Shown piece after piece: positions 35,877 through 44,700 of a stretch of 64,000 nt of DNA. The translations under genes and the position numbers were made by a program. A model generated the notes under the pieces. The model was not told where the DNA came from. It did not search any database and saw only the letters and a list, made by a program, of their open reading frames with translations. Source of the DNA: Cryptomeria japonica. Its lineage: Eukaryota; Streptophyta; Pinopsida; Cupressales; Cupressaceae. How positions within the stretch are numbered: the stretch's first letter is position 1; each line of letters begins with the position of its first letter. Location of the stretch: the NCBI RefSeq assembly GCF_030272615.1, contig NC_081406.1, positions 260,637,386 through 260,701,385 on the forward strand. The letters run 5' to 3'.

Positions 35877-36279
35877 ATCCATTAAAGAAGATAAGGAACT
35901 GCATCTTCAAAGCCTTACCATAAGCAGTTCCAAAATACAAAAGCATAATCGATGAAATCAGTATTTCCGATACATACAGAAAAGTCACTTACCGAGTTGA
36001 ATGTTACCGAGCATGGTAAAACTGCAGACCTTACCGAGTTAGGTCAGAAATAAGAACACCGAGTTAGGTCAGTCTTACCGAGCAATCACTAAAGTCATTA
36101 AGTCATCTCACCTACCCACTTATCAAGCATTAATGACAGAATTTTAATAAAAAGGGCAAAATCGACTTCATTCTTCACCGCGTTATTCAGCATTCGAAGA
36201 GCTAGGTTTTCAAAGTGCTTAAGGAGATTTAAGATGAATTTGCAGCGAAGAATCTAAAAGGAACTCAGGTTATTTAGCA
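35877..36279 (+). other. Spacer with ACCGAG words between ORF1 and ORF2
   Basis: No frame is open. Six ACCGAG words lie between 35993 and 36080, as in the LTR. The leader just before the ATG at 36280 carries no obvious signal; translation of ORF2 probably needs a spliced or separate mRNA. Confidence 0.6.
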
Positions 36280-38841
36280 ATGACTTCTACTAGCACAACC
36301 AGCAGGAGCAAGGCGAAGAAGACTTCCAATATGTTAGTGAAAGGAGTTAAATGGACAGCGCTGAACTTCAAACTCGTTCCAGCGATCGCAGAATCACTCG
36401 ACCCAAGTGGAGCACAGTCCAGAATTCCTTCCAAGGTACTTCTTATCAATGACATTCGTACTCATTTCAAATGCACTATTCAAGGGTTAGGGACTTTGGA
36501 AATGGACAATGCCCTAAATCAGCTATGTGTTGACAAAACCCTGAAACCCGAGCATAGACATTTGGAAATCAAAGGCTTGACCCATATCCCACACCTACCA
36601 AGAAACTTTCAAGTAAAATGGATTAGGTATGTATTGAGCCGTGTACATGATGGGCAACTTTGGTTAGATCAACCTATCTTAATAACAAAGAAGATGATTC
36701 ATAGAATCACAGGATTACCGATGTCAGACAAAGCAAAATCCACCAAAACCCTAGGTCGGGACGAACTGCAGGAGTTAACTCAAGCCGAATGGGATGGCAG
36801 AGGAATGAAAATTAACAATGTATCTGATGTTGAACTTAAATTTGGTATTATTATCATTGCATATAAGCTGTATAGTTCCAGTAGGCTAAATAGTGTGGCA
36901 TGTGAGGCGGTAGACCTTGCCTACAAGGTAGTAAAGAAGAACATGGATTTTGACCTAGCAGAGGTTTTACTAACACAATTCAACAAGAACATGGACAGTA
37001 TAAGGACATCAAAGAATAATCCATGCAAATTTGGTTCTTTGTTGATTTGTATATTTTTCTATGTACAAAACTTTTTCCCTTCTAAAGGCACGGTAGTATG
37101 GAGGAAGGATACTCCAATTTTGTATCAGATAAATGAGTTTATAGCAGAAATAGGTCAGAATTTTGAGACAGTAATGGATAATTATTTTGAAGAATTTAAG
37201 GACAAAATGAACAACAGGTTCAGGATTCCTCCTAAGTTGGTAAAAGATTACAAGGATGATATATGCTTCATGGTAGACTGTGATAAAGTTTACATCCAGG
37301 CAGCCATACCCCGAGTGGCATGGGTAAAACCATTACCCTATGAAATTAACATAGATGAAGCAAGGGATATAATAGAAGCCCTGATAAATGAGCCAGCCAT
37401 TCCCAACACCTCTGCATTTGGCACTTATGATGAGGCCAAAGACAGAATTGAGCTTGAAAACAAGCTTCCAAAGGCCACCACCAATACCAAGAGGAAGGCA
37501 GCTAAAACAGAGGAATCAGAAGAGGAATCAGAGGAGGAAACAGAAACATCAAAGAAGAAAGGCAAAGTAGTAATCACAAAGCCCAAACCTAAAACTGCAG
37601 TGTTCACAAGGAAAACCAGAAAAGGGCAGAAAGAAAGTGAAATTCTATTCAGGAGACCCCCTCCTACCTTCGAAGAAAAATTGAAGCAGTTGGAACAAGG
37701 ATCTGGCATGGCTAACTTCAAGGCACTGAGGTATGAAAACAGATCAGATGCAGAAAAGATGCAGATCGAGGAGCTTTTACTGAATAAAATGGGAAAATGG
37801 AAATATACCCCAGATGATATCAGCTCTCAAATTCCAAATGAGCTTCTAGTCAGGATTAGACCAAGATGGACTTCAGCAGTGCAAACTGTCAAAGACATTT
37901 ATGCACAAACCTTGAAACAGTTGTTACCGAACCTGACATATAAAGAAGTAAAAGAGGCATTAAAGAAGAATGAACACCAAATGACACTTAGGTTTCATAC
38001 CTTCTTAGTTCTCTCCAAGCAGATAGAAGCAATAGTAAATAATGCCACAATTGTGTGGAAAAGGATATATAATCTGCCAATGCCATCTGACCCCACGGTA
38101 ACAACTGAGGGTGAAAAAGAAGAGGATGAAGAGGATGAAGAGGAGAAGGAAGAAGAAGAAGCAGCTAAGGAAGAAGGAGACACGGTAATCATAAGTGAAG
38201 AAGAAGAAGGTGACACGGTGATAATAGGTGATGAAGAAGATGATCCTGAACAGGTAGCAGCAAAAGTCATTGCATCTCTTCCTCACTCACAGCAGAAAGG
38301 CATTGCATCATCAGCTTCAGCCAGCAGCACAGTAGCTACATCTATTGCTCAATCCTTGCCAATCACCTCTCAGCTCCAGACTCCAATAGTTACCTCATCC
38401 ACTGAGCTGCAGAGCATGTCATTATCTACCGGGATGCAGAGTGTTGCTTCTACCGAGCAACAAGTGATTTCTTCAGTCACCGAGATCACAACTTCTCCTG
38501 CAGCATGTATAGTAAGTTCTGCAACCTCTCCAGTTTTGACACATTCTTTTGCACCTATCAGCACTCCTGCATGTACATCAATTTTGGAAACAGTCGGTAC
38601 ATCCATGAGTCTTCCTATTCCAGTTATAACAGCTAGTCCAACCTTATCAACCATTGTAACTACATCAAAAGATAAGGAAGTAAGCACAAAAGTAATACAA
38701 AAGACACCTTTAAAACTTCTGCTTACCGGCAAGGCTATAGAGGATGATATAGATCTGGATAAAGAAATTGTCATTCCACAAATAGACCTCAATACTGCAT
38801 CAATTGATGAAATGAGATTGATCAGCCAGATGTTAGAATAG
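36280..38841 (+). CDS. ORF2: 853-residue protein of unknown type
   Basis: The frame opens at ATG 36280 with a basic Ser/Thr start (SRSKAKKTS). Residues about 90-330 form a folded-looking domain containing RYVLSRVHDGQLWL, ITKKMIHRITGLPMSD and YVQNFFPSKGTVVWRKDTP. The xITKKMxxRxTGLP pattern resembles the N-terminal region of plant transposon-associated proteins, such as those collected as putative plant transposon protein families; I infer this, and it is not proven. A basic/acidic stretch follows (EESEEETETSKKKGKVV), then a second alpha-rich part (residues about 460-600), an acidic run of Glu/Asp, and a long Ser/Thr-rich tail. There is no reverse transcriptase YxDD, integrase or protease motif. 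The frame ends in TAG at 38839-38841 and the same phase stays open for 250 more codons. Confidence 0.75.
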   Translation: MTSTSTTSRSKAKKTSNMLVKGVKWTALNFKLVPAIAESLDPSGAQSRIPSKVLLINDIRTHFKCTIQGLGTLEMDNALNQLCVDKTLKPEHRHLEIKGLTHIPHLPRNFQVKWIRYVLSRVHDGQLWLDQPILITKKMIHRITGLPMSDKAKSTKTLGRDELQELTQAEWDGRGMKINNVSDVELKFGIIIIAYKLYSSSRLNSVACEAVDLAYKVVKKNMDFDLAEVLLTQFNKNMDSIRTSKNNPCKFGSLLICIFFYVQNFFPSKGTVVWRKDTPILYQINEFIAEIGQNFETVMDNYFEEFKDKMNNRFRIPPKLVKDYKDDICFMVDCDKVYIQAAIPRVAWVKPLPYEINIDEARDIIEALINEPAIPNTSAFGTYDEAKDRIELENKLPKATTNTKRKAAKTEESEEESEEETETSKKKGKVVITKPKPKTAVFTRKTRKGQKESEILFRRPPPTFEEKLKQLEQGSGMANFKALRYENRSDAEKMQIEELLLNKMGKWKYTPDDISSQIPNELLVRIRPRWTSAVQTVKDIYAQTLKQLLPNLTYKEVKEALKKNEHQMTLRFHTFLVLSKQIEAIVNNATIVWKRIYNLPMPSDPTVTTEGEKEEDEEDEEEKEEEEAAKEEGDTVIISEEEEGDTVIIGDEEDDPEQVAAKVIASLPHSQQKGIASSASASSTVATSIAQSLPITSQLQTPIVTSSTELQSMSLSTGMQSVASTEQQVISSVTEITTSPAACIVSSATSPVLTHSFAPISTPACTSILETVGTSMSLPIPVITASPTLSTIVTTSKDKEVSTKVIQKTPLKLLLTGKAIEDDIDLDKEIVIPQIDLNTASIDEMRLISQMLE

Positions 38842-39594
38842 AAAGCAAAACAAAAACAATTAAGAAGTGAGAGAGATAGGGAATTCAACATCATAAATGG
38901 TGCAAAGACCATTCTTACAGATGCCTTAGGCATAAAAGTTGATCCCTCTCAACACATTTTGCTACAACTCGAAGAGGCTGTGAGTAGATTCAATGAGGAC
39001 TCATCAGGAGAAGAGAAACTAATAGAAAGAACCGAGAAGAAATTTGATAACAAGGTGCTTGAGCACATTGCTCAGCAGATAGCAATAAAACAAGTAGAAT
39101 TGACCACTATTTTGGCCAAGTTAGAAAATTCTTTTAATAATGTAACTTCATTCTTTGCAAAGTTATGTGATGTCACCGAGTTCACAAAAGGAATCAGAGA
39201 TCAACTGAAGAAAGTTGATGATGATCTGAAAGCAAGTGCACAACAGTTGCAGCTTGACCCCAGCTCAAGCTCAACTCACCATTCAAAAATCAGAGTCCTA
39301 TCAGATAAGCAATCAGAATTGCTTAGGGAAGATGCAAGGATCCGGTCTACATTGTTAGATATTCAGAATATGATCCTTCCTAACATGGATACAATGCAGA
39401 AACACATTACACATTCCAAAACATTGATCCATGATAACAGTTTTTCAGTTGCAGAGCATGTAATTGAACTATCGGCCAAAGTTCAAGTTGCATTGTCTAT
39501 TTGCACAATTTTGCAAGAAAATTGGGATAATACCTTGGCGCTTATCAAACAGGTACACTCAGAGTTTATCTCACACTATAATATTTCTATTTGA
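38842..39594 (+). CDS. ORF3: coiled-coil continuation of ORF2 beyond a TAG
   Basis: The phase of ORF2 continues without a break for 250 codons to TGA at 39592-39594. The first Met lies only deep inside this part, so no separate start is available. The text is helical and charged (KAKQKQLRSERDREFN, LEEAVSRFNEDSSGEEK, IRDQLKKVDDDLK). It must be reached by readthrough of the TAG, or the TAG is a new mutation, most likely of CAG (Gln). The order domain, disordered linker, coiled coil matches the decayed gene at 15870-18676. Confidence 0.65.
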   Translation, partial: KAKQKQLRSERDREFNIINGAKTILTDALGIKVDPSQHILLQLEEAVSRFNEDSSGEEKLIERTEKKFDNKVLEHIAQQIAIKQVELTTILAKLENSFNNVTSFFAKLCDVTEFTKGIRDQLKKVDDDLKASAQQLQLDPSSSSTHHSKIRVLSDKQSELLREDARIRSTLLDIQNMILPNMDTMQKHITHSKTLIHDNSFSVAEHVIELSAKVQVALSICTILQENWDNTLALIKQVHSEFISHYNISI

Positions 39595-39856
39595 GTTATC
39601 TATTCTTTGGCATTATTGTCAAAAAGGGGGAGAATATGGAACATATTAGAGACAAAGGGAGAATGATCAAGGGAGAATGTAAATAACAATTGGTATAGAG
39701 ATAAGTGTATAGAATCATATGTATATTCTATGGGGGAGTTATGTACAGTGAGATATACAGGTATATACAGCAATCTACAATTGGTATCAATTTTGAAGAA
39801 TCAAGTCAGCATGACAGATTCATTTTTGTCTCATAAGTGTTTTTGTCACTAATGCC

Positions 39857-39867
39857 AAAGGGGGAGA
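39857..39867 (+). promoter_or_regulatory. Polypurine tract
   Basis: AAAGGGGGAGA followed by T lies directly before the 3' LTR, a typical Copia purine tract. Confidence 0.9.
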
Positions 39868-39868
39868 T

Positions 39869-41037
39869 TGTTGGAATAATGATATATTTGTCATTAGTGA
39901 ATAACACTTAGTGAAAACACTTATTCGATTTTGAATTCTTACCGAGCTCATCACTCAGTCCACAGCCTATACCGAGCATTCAGTAAAGCTCACCGATTAA
40001 ACAGTTCAAACCGAGCAGTAAGACTATTACCGAGCATATGAGACAAACAGCAGTAACCGAGAAGTCAGTTCTTACCGAGTTACCAGTGGTTACCGAGTGA
40101 CACTATATCTACCGAGTCACCACAGCTACCGAGTTCCAAGCTACACTTCGGGACTAGTATGGACCGAGCTTCTACTCTTACCGAGAGCATGACGATGCCG
40201 AGTACTGTAGTGGACGCCGTGTATCAGAAGATCACCGAGCCAGCTTGAGGAACCGAGTATCTACCGACTCAGTAATATTTTGTTCACCTATGTAAGGCCG
40301 ACTTAAGAATGAGTTTATGTTATTAATTTGTATGAGGCCGACTTTATGAAATGTAAATGTAATTATGGATGGTATATATATGTGATGTATTATACCATCT
40401 GTAATCTGTAATGTGAAAAATGTAAGATGTATGAATATGCGAAATTAGAAAGAGCAGAGCAGAAACTGCATTAAGGCAGCAGATCAGAACATTTTCGCAG
40501 AGTCAGTAAAGGAGCAGAATCGACATATCTATCTCAGAAGGAGATCAATACTCAAAAGATCTTATCAGCAATAAAGTTGTAAGTCAAGATCTACTGTTTC
40601 ATCCTAACAGTTGAATCAGTTTGTAAATCCTTTTACCGGGTAGACTTAACAGTCTTTTGTAAATCTCTTAACCGAGTGCATACTTCATTGTATGTTTGTA
40701 AATCCTCTAACAAGGTGGACCTAGCAGTCCAAATTTGCTTCTAACAGGGCAGATCATCAGAAGTGATCATTGTAAGCCTTAACCGGCCAACTTTTACTGC
40801 AGTACCAAAGTTTTGTGGGTACCATCCCCACCCCAGTTTTACTTTCTATTTGGAAGGTTTCTGGGTCACCAAATCTTTGTGTTAAGTGTTGTGAATGATT
40901 ATACTTTCATGCATACAGTAGATTAAATGAATGAATGGTTTAATATATGCAAGTGCAGAAATGAATTAAAAGTTTTAAGTGTTACTGATTCACCCCTCCC
41001 CTCTCAGTAACTTGGTTAGTCCTGAATATTTTCAACA
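39869..41037 (+). repeat. 3' LTR of the Copia-type element
   Basis: It is identical in length to the 5' LTR and starts TGTTGGAATA, ending TTCAACA before CGTGAC. ACCGAG words are more complete here than in the 5' copy. Confidence 0.93.
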
Positions 41038-41345
41038 CGTGACAACATTCGATTGAATGAGACTAACGATTTTTTCGCCAACTGAAAAAATGTTGCCCTA
41101 ATAAAACCGTAGGGAAGCTTGAAAACTAGAGATAGGCTTTTGTAGGGACCCCTCTCATGGCCCAGTAGGTTTAAATGGATCGTTTGCAAGTGCCACAGAT
41201 TCTGAGTTAGGCCACATCAAAGTTTGACAATTTTTAGCACTTAGGGTGCTCAAGGGTTGACGTCGGTAGGGTATGACCCCAAGCGTTCAACCGAGTGGGG
41301 GGGGGGGGGGGGGGAATAGGAGCAAGAGCATGCATAGGGTAATAA
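41038..41345. repeat. Last monomer of the 360-bp satellite
   Basis: The monomer resumes in register after the retroelement, with the duplicated CGTGAC. It contains a 20-base G run near 41298, the longest in the array. The array ends at AGGGTAATAATG. Confidence 0.9.
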
Positions 41346-41470
41346 TGAATTGTATTTTTCATTAAATGAATTTTATTGTATTTTTCATTAAATGAACTAT
41401 ATTGTATTGTTCATTATACAAACAACACTTACGATGAAATGAAATGAATTGTATTGTTCATTAAATAACC
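41346..41470. repeat. AT-rich short tandem repeat
   Basis: ATTGTATTTTTCATTAAATGAA recurs in variants at about 30-35-bp steps, four times. No gene is present between here and 41640. Confidence 0.7.
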
Positions 41471-41642
41471 ATTGTTAATTATTGGACTCAAGATTAAAGT
41501 TTTCCATGATAACACCATGCACACATGAGCAACAATTTATATGATCAAATATCAACTTCTGTATATATGAAAATGTCAAATGATTACAAGTGTATGTCCA
41601 TACACAAATATGGCATAAACACAACTCAAACAAAATGTATGT

Positions 41643-43570
41643 CTATATATGTGAATGTATGTCCATATACAAAATATACATGCCATTTAGACATGTAAGC
41701 ATCCCAAAACTATCTATAACATCCTTAGCTACTGATGGATCATCAAAATCGATCCTCTTCGCCACATTGCTCGGCTCTGAAGGATCCTGCTCAAGAAAAA
41801 ACAAACCACGATTAAGATTAGTTAAATTATAGAACTCACATTCAAAAAGTTAACATAAAAATGAACTATAATTGAACTATTCTTGTTTAACTCATCTCCA
41901 TGTTTTCTCTTCGGCTTTGGAGGATTCTTGATGTATGTCTTCGATAGAGGAGGTATGTTTTCAATATTTTCATACACAACCTACATATGTTCACAAACAT
42001 GACATTGATACAAGTTAGCATATAATTTTCATTGATAATAACAAATTATATCTATTAAACACAAAATAAAATAAACACACATGTACTCGAGGCATCTCTT
42101 CTTCTTCTTCATCTTCAATATAGTGGGTGTAGTCAATAAGGATGTGAAGCCAAGAATATTTTGTACATATACAAAACAAGTATATGAAACTATCAATCTA
42201 TGTCTAGACGTGTATAATGATTATAAGTTATTTAAACTATTCATTCAATCATATTTGCATTCAATTAACTTTCCCTTGTCTCCAACTGCACTACCAGATC
42301 TTGAATCACACAGCCCCACACTCATGCTACTGGTACCCTACAAGAGTAAAATAAGATATACATGCAAGTTACTACATAATCTAATTAATACCAATATAAA
42401 TGATGAGCATGTATGTACAATAAAATACAAACGACTAGGTGCAATAATATATGTATCGTAAAGCTATCAAGGCCAAATGAAATGGTCATCAAGGTGCCCT
42501 CCTAGATTTGTGTCAATTCCTCCTCTGTCATCAACTATTAAATAGACCATGTAAATAAAAATTAGTACTTAATATTATCTAGATTATAAATATTCATTTA
42601 AAATATAGAATGAACTGTGAAAATAAAAATCTTACCACTACGTCATCAATGTATGATGAAGGTGCCTCCTCGCCTCTAGCATTCAAGGACTCTCCAGGGT
42701 ATCCTCAAGTCTTTGTCATAACATCTAGTGCATCATGCATCTCATGCACCTCATAATCTGCAGTGTGCGCAGGAGGATCAACAGGTTGTCCAACTGGACC
42801 CAAGCATACGTGCCCACACATGACACAACTATGGGGTATGCAAATGTGTGGAGTCGAGGAGGACATGTCAGCACTGCTGGATGCACCACTACCATCAAAA
42901 GTAGGCTGAGCTACTGCCCTACCTTGAGAAACCAAAGGCTACTGAAAGAGTGAATAGTCGATATGGTCTGTGACGTCGCCTCACAGATGTTATCTAGATG
43001 CTACACTAGAGGTGGGGGATCAACGAGAGGAGGGGGGACATATGGGCCTTGGACTAATCTAACTGCCCCAAGTCTATTTTGGGGCATACCTAAACCCGCA
43101 CCCTAGAAAGGTTGGATGTCAAAGTAGTTCACATGTTTTCCTAAAACAAACTCAGCATACAATTTTTTGATGAAGTAGAAGGGGACATCAAGATTATTGC
43201 TGGGTGGTTTATCGAAAACCATCCACCAATGATCCCAAAAGTTTTTCACAATACCATCATTTGTGCACCATTTAATAGAAAATTTTATTTTTTGGGTGTC
43301 TACGGGTTGACCAGTGCGGGGATTCACAAACAATGCGATGATAGAGGCTTTGGATATCTCGAGATCCTTGATCTCTTTATAGGACAAGCCATCTGCATAT
43401 TGTTCCCTCATAGAATCACACCATAAAAGAGTGGCATTGTGCTCCTCAGTGATGATTTCTATACTCTTTATGATCAACGTGAGGGGATCAAACATTGGGT
43501 TCAGGCAAGGGATCCTACGATAGACATATGCAATCCCCCTCAATTGGTTCAAATTTTGTCCAATTAAATC
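41643..43570 (-). pseudogene. Intron-bearing gene family of unknown function, copy 2
   Basis: Several minus-strand exons are visible. The main one, 43103-43570, follows a TTTAG acceptor and contains YADGLSYKEIKDL, ALFVNPRTGQ and WWMVFDKPPSNNLDVP, matching copy 1 at 3221-4611. It meets TAG at 43103-43105 exactly where copy 1 has CAG, a Gln codon. A Ser-rich segment at about 42636-42935 ends in a GTAAG donor (42631-42635). Exon 42270-42337 (SMSVGLCDSRSG) has a TTGTAG acceptor. Exon from 41980 (ENIENIPPLSKTYIK, PPKPKRKHG) has a TATGTAG acceptor. The last exon, 41643-41786 (48 codons, DPSEPSNVAKRIDF), follows TTGAGCAG and ends in TAG. Not all exon phases join, so this copy is probably decayed. 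Function unknown; introns argue against a retroelement gene and for a host-type or DNA-transposon gene. Confidence 0.6.
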
Positions 43571-43984
43571 CTAAATTGAGGGGGGGTTGGCAAAGGAGGG
43601 TTTTGTGCTTGCGGTTGTGGTCGATCAATTTTTTCACTGTTATCCCCCATTTTTAACCTAATTGAATGTAAACAATTGAATTTAGTTAACAAATTTAAAC
43701 AATTTTGTATTTGACTTTAAAAAACCTAGTTTTCATGAAAAAAAACATATTTTGAATGAAAAACAAATAAACATTAAAAAAAATACAAAAATTTGAATGA
43801 AAATGATGAAAAACAATAAAAATCCTACCTTTTAATGGATTTTTTTGCAAATTTGGGTCACCAAATCGGATATTAGATTTTAAAAAAAGCGCTCAGCCCA
43901 TGGGTGAAAAATAACTCATGGACTGTCATAACCCACTTATATTGTCTCAGAAGATCGGATATCAGATTTTTATAGTTAAATTAT
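43571..43984. other. Upstream region of copy 2 with GGATATC-type words
   Basis: A-rich DNA, probably intron and 5' flank of the minus-strand gene. Two words TCGGATATTAG and TCGGATATCAG lie at about 43865 and 43952. No other gene is seen. Confidence 0.5.
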
Positions 43985-44075
43985 TTTAATTATATTATAT
44001 AATATAATAATACATTATATAATATAATTATATAATATTATATTATATTATATAATATAATATTCTAAATTATTG
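43985..44075. repeat. AT-only low-complexity tract
   Basis: TTATATAATATAATA-type text for about 90 bp with almost no G or C. Confidence 0.9.
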
Positions 44076-44079
44076 TTCA

Positions 44080-44700
44080 GCATTTTATCTTGGAGTTTTT
44101 AATTCCTTTGTTCTTTCCCAAGGAATTTTATATTCCTTTTTTTCTTCCCAATGTACTTGGGGAACTCTTCCCCTTGTATTTGAGAAGTGTGGAGACAAGA
44201 AATGGTTTTATGGCGAATCTCTTGGATCTCCCACTTTTTCCTCTCAATCCTCTCCCACCTTCTTCCAATCCTATCCCTTCATTACCGTTAATTTTGGCCA
44301 TCCATTTTGAGTCTCTCCAATCTATAAATTGGAGTCTCCACTCCTTACAAATCATCCATCTTTCAAGTAATTTCATGCTATCCATTTGAGTTTGAAAATC
44401 CATCCAAAACATCCTCATAATGCAAAATTCATGCCTCATTTAAGCCATATCCATCATCATCCAGATCGAGTCCCAATCAATCATGTTGTGTAGTGGAGAG
44501 CAATCCACAATCCACCATATCAATTTAGATAAAATCAAGTGGAGCATTTGGGCACATATCCACTTCAAGCTCAATCAAAGGAAGAAGAGAATCCACAATC
44601 AAGGTATTTAAAAAAAGGCTATTTGCTTATTTTGAATGATTTGTTGTCTTTCATGTTTTGATTTATGCATTAACCTTTTTTTCCTATTTTTCTGCTCTTC
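44080..44700 (+). mobile_element. 5'-truncated LTR fragment related to the 7993-23837 element
   Basis: The text matches the second half of the LTRs at 7993 and 22557: TTCTTCCCAATGTACTTGGG, GTGTGGAGACAAGAAATG and CAATCTATAAATTGG with its TATA box at 44323. Similarity fades near 44700 and no partner is seen. Confidence 0.7.

Larger units (their letters stand above)
33480..41037 (+). mobile_element. Young non-autonomous Copia-type LTR retrotransposon with atypical genes
   Basis: Two LTRs of exactly 1,169 bp (33480-34648 and 39869-41037) start TGTTGGAATA and end TTTTCAACA. They differ at about four positions by eye. A tRNA-iMet-type primer site follows the 5' LTR and a purine tract precedes the 3' LTR. 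The 5,220-bp interior encodes a coiled-coil and zinc-knuckle protein and a large protein of unknown type. I find no protease, integrase, reverse transcriptase or RNase H motif in any frame, so movement must rely on enzymes from another Copia element. It sits inside a satellite monomer. The near-identity of the LTRs indicates a recent insertion. Confidence 0.93.

Noticed and set aside
37425-38933. Minus-strand frames opposite ORF2 (Ser-rich and Val/Ile-rich)
   Set aside because: They mirror the acidic and Ser/Thr-rich codons of ORF2 and have no independent start or motif.
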